NCBI RefSeq assembly: GCF_000425145.1
Contig: NZ_AULF01000003.1
Coordinates: forward strand, 186,001 to 250,000
DNA from: Pedobacter glucosidilyticus DSM 23534
GTDB lineage: Bacteria > Bacteroidota > Bacteroidia > Sphingobacteriales > Sphingobacteriaceae
Length of the DNA stretch: 64,000 bases
Direction of reading: 5' to 3'
In this document: one piece after another, positions 45,115 through 52,717 of the stretch
How positions within the stretch are numbered: position 1 is the first letter of the stretch
How the letters are laid out: each line of letters starts with the position of its first letter
The notes under the pieces: generated by a model
Database searches by the model: none
What the model saw: only the letters and a program-made list of their open reading frames with translations
Told to the model about the DNA's origin: nothing
Translations under genes and position numbers: made by a program

Positions 45115-45501
45115 ATGAAACCAGCATTCACTATTTTGTTACTTTTTTTATTTAAAACGGCGCTCTCTTTTGATGTTATTGATGAAGTTTCTAATGCTTT
45201 TAAAACTGGTAATAGTAAAGAATTATCAAAGTATTTCTCCTCTACTATAGAATTAAGCATCTTAAATGAGGAAGAAATATACTCTGGCTCACAAGCCGAA
45301 ATTATTTTAAAAGATTTCTTTCTTAAACATCCTCCAATTTCTTCTAAAATTATCCATAAAGTAATTTCCAATGCAAATTATAAGTTTGGAGTGTTAGTTC
45401 TAAATACTTCGAAAGGTAACTTCAGGGTAAGCTATGAACTTAAAAATATGGGCGGTAAATTCTTAATTAACCAAATCAGGATAGAAGAAAATAAAGCTTA
45501 G
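45115..45501 (+). CDS. DUF4783 exported protein
   Basis: A 128-residue Bacteroidota family protein of unknown function. It has a signal peptide (MKPAFTILLLFLFKTALSF) and a compact cone-like fold expected from alternating strands (KFGVLVLNTSKGNFRVSYEL, KFLINQIRIEE). The SNAFKTGNSKELSKYFSSTIEL segment is typical. It is divergent from gpmI and precedes nadC by 42 bases on the same strand. DUF4783 is structurally a NTF2/SnoaL-like fold by family knowledge; nothing here predicts a ligand. Confidence 0.85.
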   Translation: MKPAFTILLLFLFKTALSFDVIDEVSNAFKTGNSKELSKYFSSTIELSILNEEEIYSGSQAEIILKDFFLKHPPISSKIIHKVISNANYKFGVLVLNTSKGNFRVSYELKNMGGKFLINQIRIEENKA

Positions 45502-45520
45502 CAACAGTTTTAAATTTTTA

Positions 45521-45528
45521 TACTTTTG
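45521..45528 (+). promoter_or_regulatory. -7 promoter box of nadC
   Basis: TACTTTTG, an exact TAnnTTTG match 15 bases before the ATG at 45544. A TTG at 45526 that could extend the frame is part of the box. Confidence 0.65.
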
Positions 45529-45543
45529 CGCTTTCAAAATTTT

Positions 45544-46398
45544 ATGGAACTGGATAAAGAAATCATTACTACATTTATAAAAACAGCCCTATTTGAGGAT
45601 ATTGGAGATGGAGACCATACTTCTTTATCAACCATACCGGCAGATGCACAAGGAAAAGCTAAGCTTTTGATTAAAGATGAAGGAATAGTAGCTGGTGTTG
45701 AAATTGCCTTAGAAATTTTCAAAGAAGTTGATGCAAATTTAATAATAGATGTTTTTATTAAAGATGGAGAAAAAGTTAAGTATGGTGATATTGTATTAAT
45801 TGTGAGTGGCCATGTACGTTCCATTCTAATGGCCGAAAGATTGGTTTTAAATACCATGCAAAGAATGAGTGGTATAGCTACAACCACTAAGCAAATTGTA
45901 GAAAAATTAAAAGGTAGCTCGACCCAAGTTTTAGACACCAGAAAAACCACTCCTAATTTACGTTACCTAGAAAAACTTGCTGTTAAAATTGGAGGAGGCG
46001 TTAACCATCGTTTTGGTCTTTATGATATGATTTTGATTAAAGATAATCATGTGGATTATGCCGGAGGAATTAAAAATGCCATTCAAGCAGCACAATCTTA
46101 TATCAAACAACATCAAAAAAAGTTGCAAATTGAGATTGAGGTAAGAAATATTAAAGAACTGGAAGAAGTTTTAGCATGCGGCGGCATAGACAGAATTTTA
46201 TTAGATAATTTTGGTTTTGAAGATTTAAAAACGGCTGTTAAATTGGTGAATAAAAGTGTTTTAACAGAAGCATCTGGCGGTATTACACCAGAAAACGCCA
46301 TAGATTATGCCCTTTGTGGCGTAGATTACATTTCTATGGGGGCATTAACACATTCTGTTAAAAGCTTGGATATGAGTCTTAAAGCTTTAATTTCATAA
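45544..46398 (+). CDS. nadC: Nicotinate-nucleotide pyrophosphorylase (carboxylating)
   Basis: Converts quinolinate and PRPP to nicotinate mononucleotide, CO2 and pyrophosphate in de novo NAD synthesis. The 284-residue chain begins LFEDIGDGDHTSLSTIPADA and has TRKTTPNLRYLEKLAVKIGG, GVNHRFGLYDMILIKDNH, the IEIEVRNIKEL strand and TEASGGITPENA, all quinolinate phosphoribosyltransferase signatures. The start at ATG 45544 is chosen because the earlier TTG is within the promoter box. No nadA or nadB is in the window. Confidence 0.96.
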   Translation: MELDKEIITTFIKTALFEDIGDGDHTSLSTIPADAQGKAKLLIKDEGIVAGVEIALEIFKEVDANLIIDVFIKDGEKVKYGDIVLIVSGHVRSILMAERLVLNTMQRMSGIATTTKQIVEKLKGSSTQVLDTRKTTPNLRYLEKLAVKIGGGVNHRFGLYDMILIKDNHVDYAGGIKNAIQAAQSYIKQHQKKLQIEIEVRNIKELEEVLACGGIDRILLDNFGFEDLKTAVKLVNKSVLTEASGGITPENAIDYALCGVDYISMGALTHSVKSLDMSLKALIS

Positions 46399-46454
46399 AA
46401 TGATTTTCATTTTTATACAAGAAAGAAAAAGCTATTTAATATAATTGCACATAC

Positions 46455-47096
46455 ATGATATCAATATATTCTTTAGGAGCAATATTATTAGCTTATCTTT
46501 TGGGGTCTATCCCATCAGCGGTTTGGATAGGACAAGCTTTTTACGGGATAGACGTTAGAGAATATGGCAGTGGTAATGCCGGTGCAACCAATACATTTAG
46601 GGTATTAGGTAAAAAAGCTGGTATTCCTGTGATGATTATCGATATTTTAAAAGGTTGGACTGCTACTAATCTTGCCTATTTTATTGGACTATCTGTAACC
46701 GGACCAGAGCACTCTGTTCAATATGTAAATTACCAATTAGCTTTAGGTATAGTTGCTGTAATGGGACATCTTTTTCCTGTTTTTGCTGGTTTTAGAGGGG
46801 GTAAAGGTATTGCTACACTCTTTGGTATGATTTTAGCCGTTCACTTGCCAGCAGCATTGCTTTGTGTTCTGGTTTTTACAGTTGTACTTTTATTGAGTAA
46901 ATACGTATCATTAAGCTCTATTTCGGCAGGTTTTACCTTTCCACTAAGTGTTATTTTCGTATATCAAGTTTCAGTAAAAGCTATCGTTATTTACGGTATG
47001 TGCATTTGTGTTTTGATATTGGTTACACATCAGAAAAACATAGAAAGACTATTACGAGGCCGAGAATCCAAAGTAAATCTGTTTAAGAAAAAATAA
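46455..47096 (+). CDS. plsY: Glycerol-3-phosphate acyltransferase PlsY
   Basis: An inner-membrane enzyme of 213 residues that transfers an acyl group from acyl phosphate to glycerol 3-phosphate, the first step of phospholipid synthesis. Six to seven membrane segments are visible. The family motifs YLLGSIPSAVWIG, EYGSGNAGATNTFRVLGKKAG and VMGHLFPVFAGFRGGKGIAT are intact. A near-consensus -7 box (TATAATTG, 46440-46447) ends 7 bases before the ATG. It follows nadC by 56 bases and precedes the M48 gene by 16, with which it may be co-transcribed. Confidence 0.96.
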   Translation: MISIYSLGAILLAYLLGSIPSAVWIGQAFYGIDVREYGSGNAGATNTFRVLGKKAGIPVMIIDILKGWTATNLAYFIGLSVTGPEHSVQYVNYQLALGIVAVMGHLFPVFAGFRGGKGIATLFGMILAVHLPAALLCVLVFTVVLLLSKYVSLSSISAGFTFPLSVIFVYQVSVKAIVIYGMCICVLILVTHQKNIERLLRGRESKVNLFKKK

Positions 47097-47112
47097 TTTT
47101 TATTAATTATAT

Positions 47113-47919
47113 ATGAACAAAACCATCAAAATTTTATCAGTAGCTGCATTTACAGCTATTCTTACCGCTTGTTCTACAGTACCTTTAACAGGCAGAAGGC
47201 AAGCAAATTTGGTAAGTGATACCGAAATGAACCAAATGGCGGCACAAAGCTACCGTGAGTTCTTATCTGATCCAAAAAATAAAGTTGTTAACAATACAGC
47301 AGAAAGCAGAAAAGTTAAAGATATTGGTAATAAAATAGCAGCAGCCGTAACCAGATACATGAATGATAATGGTTATGGAAACCAAATTGCTGGCTTTCAA
47401 TGGGAATTTAACTTGGTCCAAAGTCCTGATGTTAATGCTTGGTGTATGCCGGGCGGTAAAGTTGCTGTATATACAGGCATCTTACCTGTAACTTTAACAG
47501 ACGCTGGCTTAGCTACAGTAATGGGGCATGAAATTGCTCACGCTATTGCGAAACATTCTAACGAGCGTTACTCGCAAACGATGATAGCGCAAGGATTAGG
47601 TACTTTAGCTGGTGCTGCGGTAACCAAATCAGAAGCTGGATATGGTGTTTTCCAACAGGTTTTTGGTATTGGTGCACAAGCTGGGGTTTTATTACCAAAC
47701 TCTAGAAAACAAGAATCAGAAGCAGATAGATTGGGTTTAACTTTTATGGCTATGGCCGGATATGACCCTGCAAGTGCTATAGATTTTTGGCAAAGAATGG
47801 CGGCCAAAAGTAATGGTCAAAAACCACCTGAATTTTTAAGCACTCACCCTAGTGATGCTACTAGAATTAATGATATTAAAAAATATCTGCCAGAAGCAGC
47901 AGCTTATTATAGAAAATAA
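47113..47919 (+). CDS. M48 family metalloprotease lipoprotein
   Basis: A probable outer-membrane or periplasmic lipoprotein protease of 268 residues. Signal peptide ending in lipobox ILTAC (Cys20), followed by TVPLTGRRQANLVSD typical of Bacteroidota M48 proteins. The zinc site MGHEIAHAIAKHSNER (HExxH) and the third ligand in ESEADRLGLTFMA are intact. It resembles LoiP/BepA-type quality-control proteases. It follows plsY by 16 bases. A perfect bidirectional terminator separates it from the convergent aguA. Confidence 0.93.
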   Translation: MNKTIKILSVAAFTAILTACSTVPLTGRRQANLVSDTEMNQMAAQSYREFLSDPKNKVVNNTAESRKVKDIGNKIAAAVTRYMNDNGYGNQIAGFQWEFNLVQSPDVNAWCMPGGKVAVYTGILPVTLTDAGLATVMGHEIAHAIAKHSNERYSQTMIAQGLGTLAGAAVTKSEAGYGVFQQVFGIGAQAGVLLPNSRKQESEADRLGLTFMAMAGYDPASAIDFWQRMAAKSNGQKPPEFLSTHPSDATRINDIKKYLPEAAAYYRK

Positions 47920-47939
47920 AGAAATATCCTAACTATATA

Positions 47940-47974
47940 AAAAAGCCTCGAAATCGTGAATTTCGAGGCTTTTT
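47940..47974. terminator. Bidirectional terminator between the M48 gene and aguA
   Basis: A perfect 15-bp stem, AAAAAGCCTCGAAAT / ATTTCGAGGCTTTTT, with a 5-base loop. A and T runs on the two sides serve both convergent genes. Confidence 0.9.
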
Positions 47975-47989
47975 TTTTATAGTTTAATT

Positions 47990-49078
47990 TTATACCAAAG
48001 GTTCTTGCTGACTTAAACAGTGAAAACTTCCTAATCCCCAAATAATATCTGTTGAATCTATCCCGATAGTTTCTCTGTCTGGAAAACATTTAGCTATAAT
48101 GTCCAATGCAATTTTATCTTTATCGCAACGGTAAGTTGGCACTATCACATGGCCATTGCTGATATAAAAATTAGCGTAAGAAGCTGGTAAGCGGGTATCT
48201 TCAAAAATAACAGCATCTGGCATGGGTAATGCTATAATATTAAGCGCATCACCATTTAACAAACGCATCTCTTTTAACTCTCTTAAATTGGTTTGCAAGA
48301 GTTCGTAATTTTCATCTTCCGGATTATCCTCAACTACGGTTAAAACGGTATTTTCATTCACAAATCTTACGGTATCATCAATATGACCGTCTGTATCATC
48401 ACCTACAATGCCATCACTCACCCAAAGTACTTGTTGCTGACCGTAAAAAGTTTTAAGATATTCTTCTATTTGTTCCTGATTTAAATGCGGATTTCTATTT
48501 TCATTTAGCAAGCAACTTCTGGATGTTAAAATAGTTCCAGCACCATTAAATTCTACAGAACCACCTTCCATGATAATTCCTGGATGATAAACTGGAATAT
48601 CAAAATGCTCGGCTATTTTAGTTGGGATAACGTCATCCAAATCAAAAGGAGGATATTTACCACCCCAAGCATTAAAACCCCAATCAACAATAATTTTCTT
48701 TTGCTCGGCATTTGGGTTAATCAAAAAAGCCGGCCCATGGTCTCGGCACCAAGCGTCGTTACTAGGGTTAAAATAAAACTCTATTTGAGATAAATCAGCT
48801 CCAGCTGCCTCAATATGCTGTAATGCAAAGGCCTTCATCTCCTCATCTCTTACGTTGATTCTAACTTTTTCTGTTAAACTTAATATTTGGATAAATTGAG
48901 CATAGGGCTTATAAATACTATCTATTTTACCCGGCCAACTAGCTTCTTTATGCGGCCAAGAAAGCCATGTTGCTTCATGTGGCGCCCACTCTGGTGGGAA
49001 GTAGTAAGAGGTCGGAAGACTGAGGTCCGAAGACCGAAGTCTAGAGTATGAAGTTTGATTTATATTTTCTTTACTCAT
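47990..49078 (-). CDS. aguA: Agmatine deiminase
   Basis: Hydrolyses agmatine to N-carbamoylputrescine and ammonia. The 362-residue chain has the family start PPEWAPHEATWLSWPHK, the FNPSNDAWCRDHGPAF segment, IIMEGGSVEFNGAGTIL, DGHIDDTVRFV, and the catalytic Cys354 in GLGSFHCLSQQEP. Residues 11-24 (YSRLRSSDLSLPTS) are not family sequence: they are encoded by the left inverted-repeat end of the small unit next door. This is unusual but keeps the frame. aguB lies upstream, separated by the four-helix-bundle gene. Confidence 0.96.
   Translation of the reverse strand: MSKENINQTSYSRLRSSDLSLPTSYYFPPEWAPHEATWLSWPHKEASWPGKIDSIYKPYAQFIQILSLTEKVRINVRDEEMKAFALQHIEAAGADLSQIEFYFNPSNDAWCRDHGPAFLINPNAEQKKIIVDWGFNAWGGKYPPFDLDDVIPTKIAEHFDIPVYHPGIIMEGGSVEFNGAGTILTSRSCLLNENRNPHLNQEQIEEYLKTFYGQQQVLWVSDGIVGDDTDGHIDDTVRFVNENTVLTVVEDNPEDENYELLQTNLRELKEMRLLNGDALNIIALPMPDAVIFEDTRLPASYANFYISNGHVIVPTYRCDKDKIALDIIAKCFPDRETIGIDSTDIIWGLGSFHCLSQQEPLV
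49022..49046. repeat. Left inverted repeat of the S23 unit, inside aguA
   Basis: GAGGTCCGAAGACCGAAGTC plus TAGAG on the plus strand, matching the complement of the right repeat with three mismatches. On the transcribed strand it contains GGTC-TTCG-GACC, a perfect small hairpin with a UUCG tetraloop. Confidence 0.8.
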
Positions 49079-49120
49079 TTATTTTAAGGATTTCTTTAAT
49101 ACAACTAGCATAAAATGAAT

Positions 49121-49432
49121 TTATTCACACTCTGTATAGAGCTTTTCAAAATCAGTTTGATTAATGATATTTCTTCTTTTGCCCAAATGCAAACAACTTA
49201 CTACCTCAATATTTGAGCGAATTGAATAAGATAAAAATCTTGCAAATTCAGCATTAGATTGGTCGGTACTTCCTTCTGCAATATTTAGAGAGATGGAATC
49301 ACAAGCTCTTTTAATCTGAGAAGTCAAAACATATAGTTCATCTTTTGGAAAAGATTTTGTGAGCAAATCAATATCAAATGATAAATCCATTGCTTTTTGC
49401 CAAACTTTGAGCCCTTCAAATTTAAAAGCCAT
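49121..49432 (-). pseudogene. Four-helix-bundle (S23 rRNA-IVS-like) protein, truncated by a stop codon
   Basis: A 103-residue product of the S23/four helix bundle family (FEGLKVWQKAMDLSFDIDLL, ISLNIAEGSTDQSNAEFARFL, SIRSNIEVVSCLHLGKRR). These proteins bind structured nucleic acid or act as accessory proteins; S23 was first described beside 23S rRNA intervening sequences. A longer ATG-started frame from 49489 runs through the right repeat, but the family start is MAFKFEGLKVWQ at 49432. A TAA at 49121 ends the gene; the same frame then continues IHFMLVVLKKSLK to a stop at 49079, exactly where full-length relatives end. One nonsense change appears to remove the last 13 residues. Confidence 0.7.
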
Positions 49433-49451
49433 AATATTAAGTCTTAAAACG

Positions 49452-49476
49452 CTATAGACTTCCGTCTTCGGTCCTC
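49452..49476. repeat. Right inverted repeat of the S23 unit
   Basis: CTATAGACTTCCGTCTTCGG plus TCCTC on the plus strand, complementary to the left repeat at 22 of 25 positions. It sits between the four-helix-bundle gene start and the aguB stop codon. Confidence 0.8.
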
Positions 49477-49489
49477 CGACTTCGGACAT

Positions 49490-50362
49490 CTACTCTTCAT
49501 CAATAAATCTTTTAACAATAGGCTGGTAAGAATCAATTCTACGATCTCTTAAGAAAGGCCAGTGAACTCTGTAACTATCGGATTTGGCTAAATCTACTTC
49601 TTGCACATGTACTTCTTCTTGCTCTACAGAGCCTTTATATAATAATTTCCCAAATGGATTAGCAATAAATGAGCCCCCCCAAAATTTTACTCCGGCTTCT
49701 ACTCCTACTCTGTTTACTCCCACTACATGGATACCATTAGCTACTGCGTGAGAACTTTGGATGGTTTGCCAAGCATTGTGTTGTTCTTCATTAGTTGCAT
49801 CATCTTGCGTGGTTGCCCAACCAATAGCTGTTGGATAAAATAGGATTTCGGCACCCATTAATGCGGTAATTCTAGCCGCTTCTGGATACCACTGATCCCA
49901 GCAGATTAATACTCCTATAGTGGCAAACTTAGTTTTGAATACTTTATAGCCTAAATCACCCGGAGTGAAATAAAATTTCTCGTAAAAACCCGGATCATCA
50001 GGTATATGCATTTTACGATATTTTCCTAAATAAGCTCCATCAGCATCTAAAACTGCTGTTGTATTATGGTATAATCCTTCAGTACGTTTCTCAAAAAGTG
50101 AAGCAATAATCACTACCCCCAATTCTTTAGCTAGTGATTGCAAAGCATCTGTAGAAGGACCAGGAATAGGTTCTGCTAAGGCAAAATTGTCGTAATCTTC
50201 TACATCACAAAAATATAAGGAAGTAAAAAGTTCTTGTAAACAAATGATTTGAGCACCTTTTGCGGCTGCTTCTCTTACTTTTTGGATGGCTTTATCTAGA
50301 TTTTCTTGCTTGTTTGAAGTGCAAGACATCTGTACTATACCTACTTTTACATTTTTATTCAT
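49490..50362 (-). CDS. aguB: N-carbamoylputrescine amidase
   Basis: A nitrilase-superfamily amidase of 290 residues that hydrolyses N-carbamoylputrescine to putrescine, CO2 and ammonia. The catalytic triad is Glu44 in CLQELFTSLYFC, Lys117 in KYRKMHIPDDPGF and Cys154 in GVLICWDQWYPEAAR. With aguA it converts agmatine to putrescine; an arginine decarboxylase is not in the window. The aguA and aguB genes are usually adjacent, so the intervening S23 unit looks like an insertion. It has its own promoter box. Confidence 0.95.
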   Translation of the reverse strand: MNKNVKVGIVQMSCTSNKQENLDKAIQKVREAAAKGAQIICLQELFTSLYFCDVEDYDNFALAEPIPGPSTDALQSLAKELGVVIIASLFEKRTEGLYHNTTAVLDADGAYLGKYRKMHIPDDPGFYEKFYFTPGDLGYKVFKTKFATIGVLICWDQWYPEAARITALMGAEILFYPTAIGWATTQDDATNEEQHNAWQTIQSSHAVANGIHVVGVNRVGVEAGVKFWGGSFIANPFGKLLYKGSVEQEEVHVQEVDLAKSDSYRVHWPFLRDRRIDSYQPIVKRFIDEE

Positions 50363-50384
50363 TCCACAAATTATTAACAGGCGG

Positions 50385-50392
50385 CAAAATTA
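50385..50392 (-). promoter_or_regulatory. -7 promoter box of aguB
   Basis: TAATTTTG on the minus strand, an exact TAnnTTTG match 22 bases before the aguB ATG, giving a leader of about 19 bases. Confidence 0.62.
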
Positions 50393-50447
50393 ACAATTAT
50401 GTATGGATTATGACGAGATTATATCATAGATGATATCAAGATGAGAA

Positions 50448-51161
50448 TTACAATAAGCTCTTGATGGTTTTCTTTAACCAATAAGTATTAACCGCACCAC
50501 CCCCTACGGAGTGATAACTTACTTTAGCGCTTCTATCTATGATAACATGAGTGGGATACTGGGTAACGCCAAATTTATCTGCATAATACCTCGCATCTGG
50601 AACTTGAGTATAATTAAAAGGAAATAGTTTTAGGAAGTTTTCTATTTGCTCAGCTTGGTCTAAGGCTATAGCTACAAAAATCACATCTTTTTCGTTGGAA
50701 AATTTCTTTACCAAATCATTCAACTCTGGTATTTCTTGTCTACAAGGCGCACAGGAAACAAACCAAAAATTTATCACTAAAATTTTCCCTATCAAATCTT
50801 TAGCAGCTATTTTCTTACCTTTAACATCTGTTAAATTAGAATATTTAAAGGTGTCTCCATCTTTAAAACAAGTACTTAAACGTGGTCTTGGAGCTTTTGC
50901 TAATTGCGCATCAATCTCATCTTCTGTACGCTCTTTAAGCAAAAAAACAGGCTTTTGTCCCATTTCATACCTACGCTCTAATTTATATTTACCTGATTTT
51001 ACTGCTTTATTCCAATACTCTGTAGAATAAGGTAAACCAGTAGAATCTACCACAGTAATCTCTCTAGTAACAGGAGGTGTTTCAATTTTTGGAGCTTCAG
51101 TTTGTGCAAAACTTTTGGCTGTAGCAAAAGCTATCACCAACATCAATAAAAGTTTTTTCAT
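50448..51161 (-). CDS. TlpA-like periplasmic thiol-disulfide protein
   Basis: A 237-residue exported protein with signal peptide MKKLLLMLVIAFATAKSFAQ. Residues 20-100 are a family-specific N-terminal part; the C-terminal half is a thioredoxin-like TlpA domain with CAPC in FWFVSCAPCRQEIPELNDLV and the cis-Pro segment GVTQYPTHVIID. It would reduce or isomerise disulfides, or handle cytochrome maturation, in the periplasm. It is 14 bases downstream of the amino-acid permease gene on the same strand. The partner is unknown. Confidence 0.9.
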   Translation of the reverse strand: MKKLLLMLVIAFATAKSFAQTEAPKIETPPVTREITVVDSTGLPYSTEYWNKAVKSGKYKLERRYEMGQKPVFLLKERTEDEIDAQLAKAPRPRLSTCFKDGDTFKYSNLTDVKGKKIAAKDLIGKILVINFWFVSCAPCRQEIPELNDLVKKFSNEKDVIFVAIALDQAEQIENFLKLFPFNYTQVPDARYYADKFGVTQYPTHVIIDRSAKVSYHSVGGGAVNTYWLKKTIKSLL

Positions 51162-51175
51162 AGGGTAAATTGAGT

Positions 51176-52624
51176 TTATTTTTTATCAAAATATTTCCAA
51201 ACATAATAAACTGGAATTCCTAAAACAACAATAGCTAAACCCCAGCCACAAGTATCTGGCTTGTAAATGAGTAAATCTATACAAATAGCAGAAGCTAACA
51301 AGATGTATAGCGCTGGTAAAAAAGGATAGCCAAAAGCTTTATACGGTCTTTTCCAATCTGGTCTTTTTATCCTCAACACAAATATCCCAGCAATGGTGAT
51401 AATGTAAAATAATAAAGCAGAGAAGACACTATAATCTAATAACTGCCCATAAGTACCAGATAGACACAATAAAGCAGCCCAAAAAGCTTGTAGGATAAGC
51501 GCAAAACCTGGTACATCTTTTTTATTTAGAGTTGCCGCTTTTTTGAAAAACACACCATCTTGAGCCATGGCATAGTATAGCCTTGCCCCAGAAAGTATTA
51601 AACCATTATTGCAACCAAAAGTAGATACCATAATCAATAAAGCCATGATAGCTGCTGCTGCACTTCCAAAAATAACTGAAGCCGCTGCCGTACCTACCCT
51701 ATCTTGTAAGGCAAACATGATTCCACGCTCTAAAACCGTAGCACCATCTGGCAAACCACTTACAGGTAATAGCATCAAATAAGCCACATTGGCCAAGATA
51801 TAAAGTATGGTTACGATTAAAGTTCCAAACAATAAGCTCAGTGGAATATTCTTTTCAGGATTTTTCACCTCACCGGCAATATAGGTAATGTTATTCCAAG
51901 TATCTGATGAAAATAAAGAACCCACCATGGCGGCTCCCATGGCACCAAAAAGTAAAACACCTCCAAGTAGCTCTGTAGAAATTGTTCCATCTTCGTTCAC
52001 TTTAGTTTGGTAAGGAGCCCAAAAATTATCCAAATTAGAAAAAAAAGCTTCGCTATTTAAACCAACATAAATACCTGCTATAATAAGCCCTAATAAAGCC
52101 AATAGCTTCGCAATAGTAAAAATTGTTTGTACCAGCTTGGCACTTTTCACTCCTTGTAGGTTGATAAAGGTTAGAAAGCATATCATAATGATAGCTAACA
52201 ATTGCGTATGATTTAAGCCAAAATCTCCTAAACTGAATAAAATATTTTTTTGATCGAAAAAAGGGATAATCTCTGCGGTATATTTAGCAAATGCAATGGC
52301 TACAGCAGCAATAATTCCGGTTTGTATAACGGTAAAAACCGTCCATCCGAAAAGAAAACCAATCATGGGATTATAGGCTTCTTTTAAATAAACATATTGA
52401 CCACCTGCTTGTGGCATCATGCCTGCTAACTCTCCGTAACTTAAAGCTGCTATTAAGGTAATAACGCCTGTAATAAGCCAAATTAAAAGTATAACACCTG
52501 GAGAACCGACTTGTCTAGCGATATCAGAGCTCACTAAAAATATTCCTGAGCCAATCATAGAGCCGGCTACAATCATTGTAGAGTCTAGCAGCCCTAGCTC
52601 TCTTTTCATGGTGGTTTTTTGCAT
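51176..52624 (-). CDS. APC-family amino-acid permease
   Basis: An inner-membrane transporter of 482 residues with about twelve membrane segments. The N-terminal GLLDSTMIVAGSMIGSGIFLV is the APC substrate-loop signature (GSGIF), followed by YGELAGMMPQAGGQYVYLKE and FGWTVFTVIQTGIIAAVAI. It belongs to the amino acid/polyamine transporter family; the aguA-aguB genes lie about 1 kb beyond the TlpA gene, so polyamine or arginine-family substrates are possible but unproven. Two start options, M1 and M6, cannot be separated. Confidence 0.9.
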   Translation of the reverse strand: MQKTTMKRELGLLDSTMIVAGSMIGSGIFLVSSDIARQVGSPGVILLIWLITGVITLIAALSYGELAGMMPQAGGQYVYLKEAYNPMIGFLFGWTVFTVIQTGIIAAVAIAFAKYTAEIIPFFDQKNILFSLGDFGLNHTQLLAIIMICFLTFINLQGVKSAKLVQTIFTIAKLLALLGLIIAGIYVGLNSEAFFSNLDNFWAPYQTKVNEDGTISTELLGGVLLFGAMGAAMVGSLFSSDTWNNITYIAGEVKNPEKNIPLSLLFGTLIVTILYILANVAYLMLLPVSGLPDGATVLERGIMFALQDRVGTAAASVIFGSAAAAIMALLIMVSTFGCNNGLILSGARLYYAMAQDGVFFKKAATLNKKDVPGFALILQAFWAALLCLSGTYGQLLDYSVFSALLFYIITIAGIFVLRIKRPDWKRPYKAFGYPFLPALYILLASAICIDLLIYKPDTCGWGLAIVVLGIPVYYVWKYFDKK

Positions 52625-52717
52625 AGTATTTTTCGCTATCCTAGAGATATTATGATTTAGCAGGTTTAATTTTCTTATCGAAAAGAAACAATTAATTTCT
52701 TATTAAAATTAATAAAA

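Larger units (their letters stand above)
49011..49490. mobile_element. Putative small unit: S23/four-helix-bundle gene bounded by inverted repeats
   Basis: A stretch of about 480 bases between aguA and aguB starts and ends in GAAGTC/GAAGAC-rich sequence. The two 25-base cores, 49022-49046 and 49452-49476, are inverted copies with 22 of 25 positions matching. Between them is a single gene, a four-helix-bundle (S23) protein. The unit begins against the aguB stop codon and its other end is read inside the AguA N-terminus. There is no transposase, so if mobile it would depend on enzymes encoded elsewhere. Mobility is inferred, not shown. Confidence 0.5.

Noticed and set aside
49011-49490. S23 gene as part of a diversity-generating retroelement
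   Set aside because: There is no reverse transcriptase, template repeat or variable repeat in the window; homology of S23 to Avd proteins alone is not enough.
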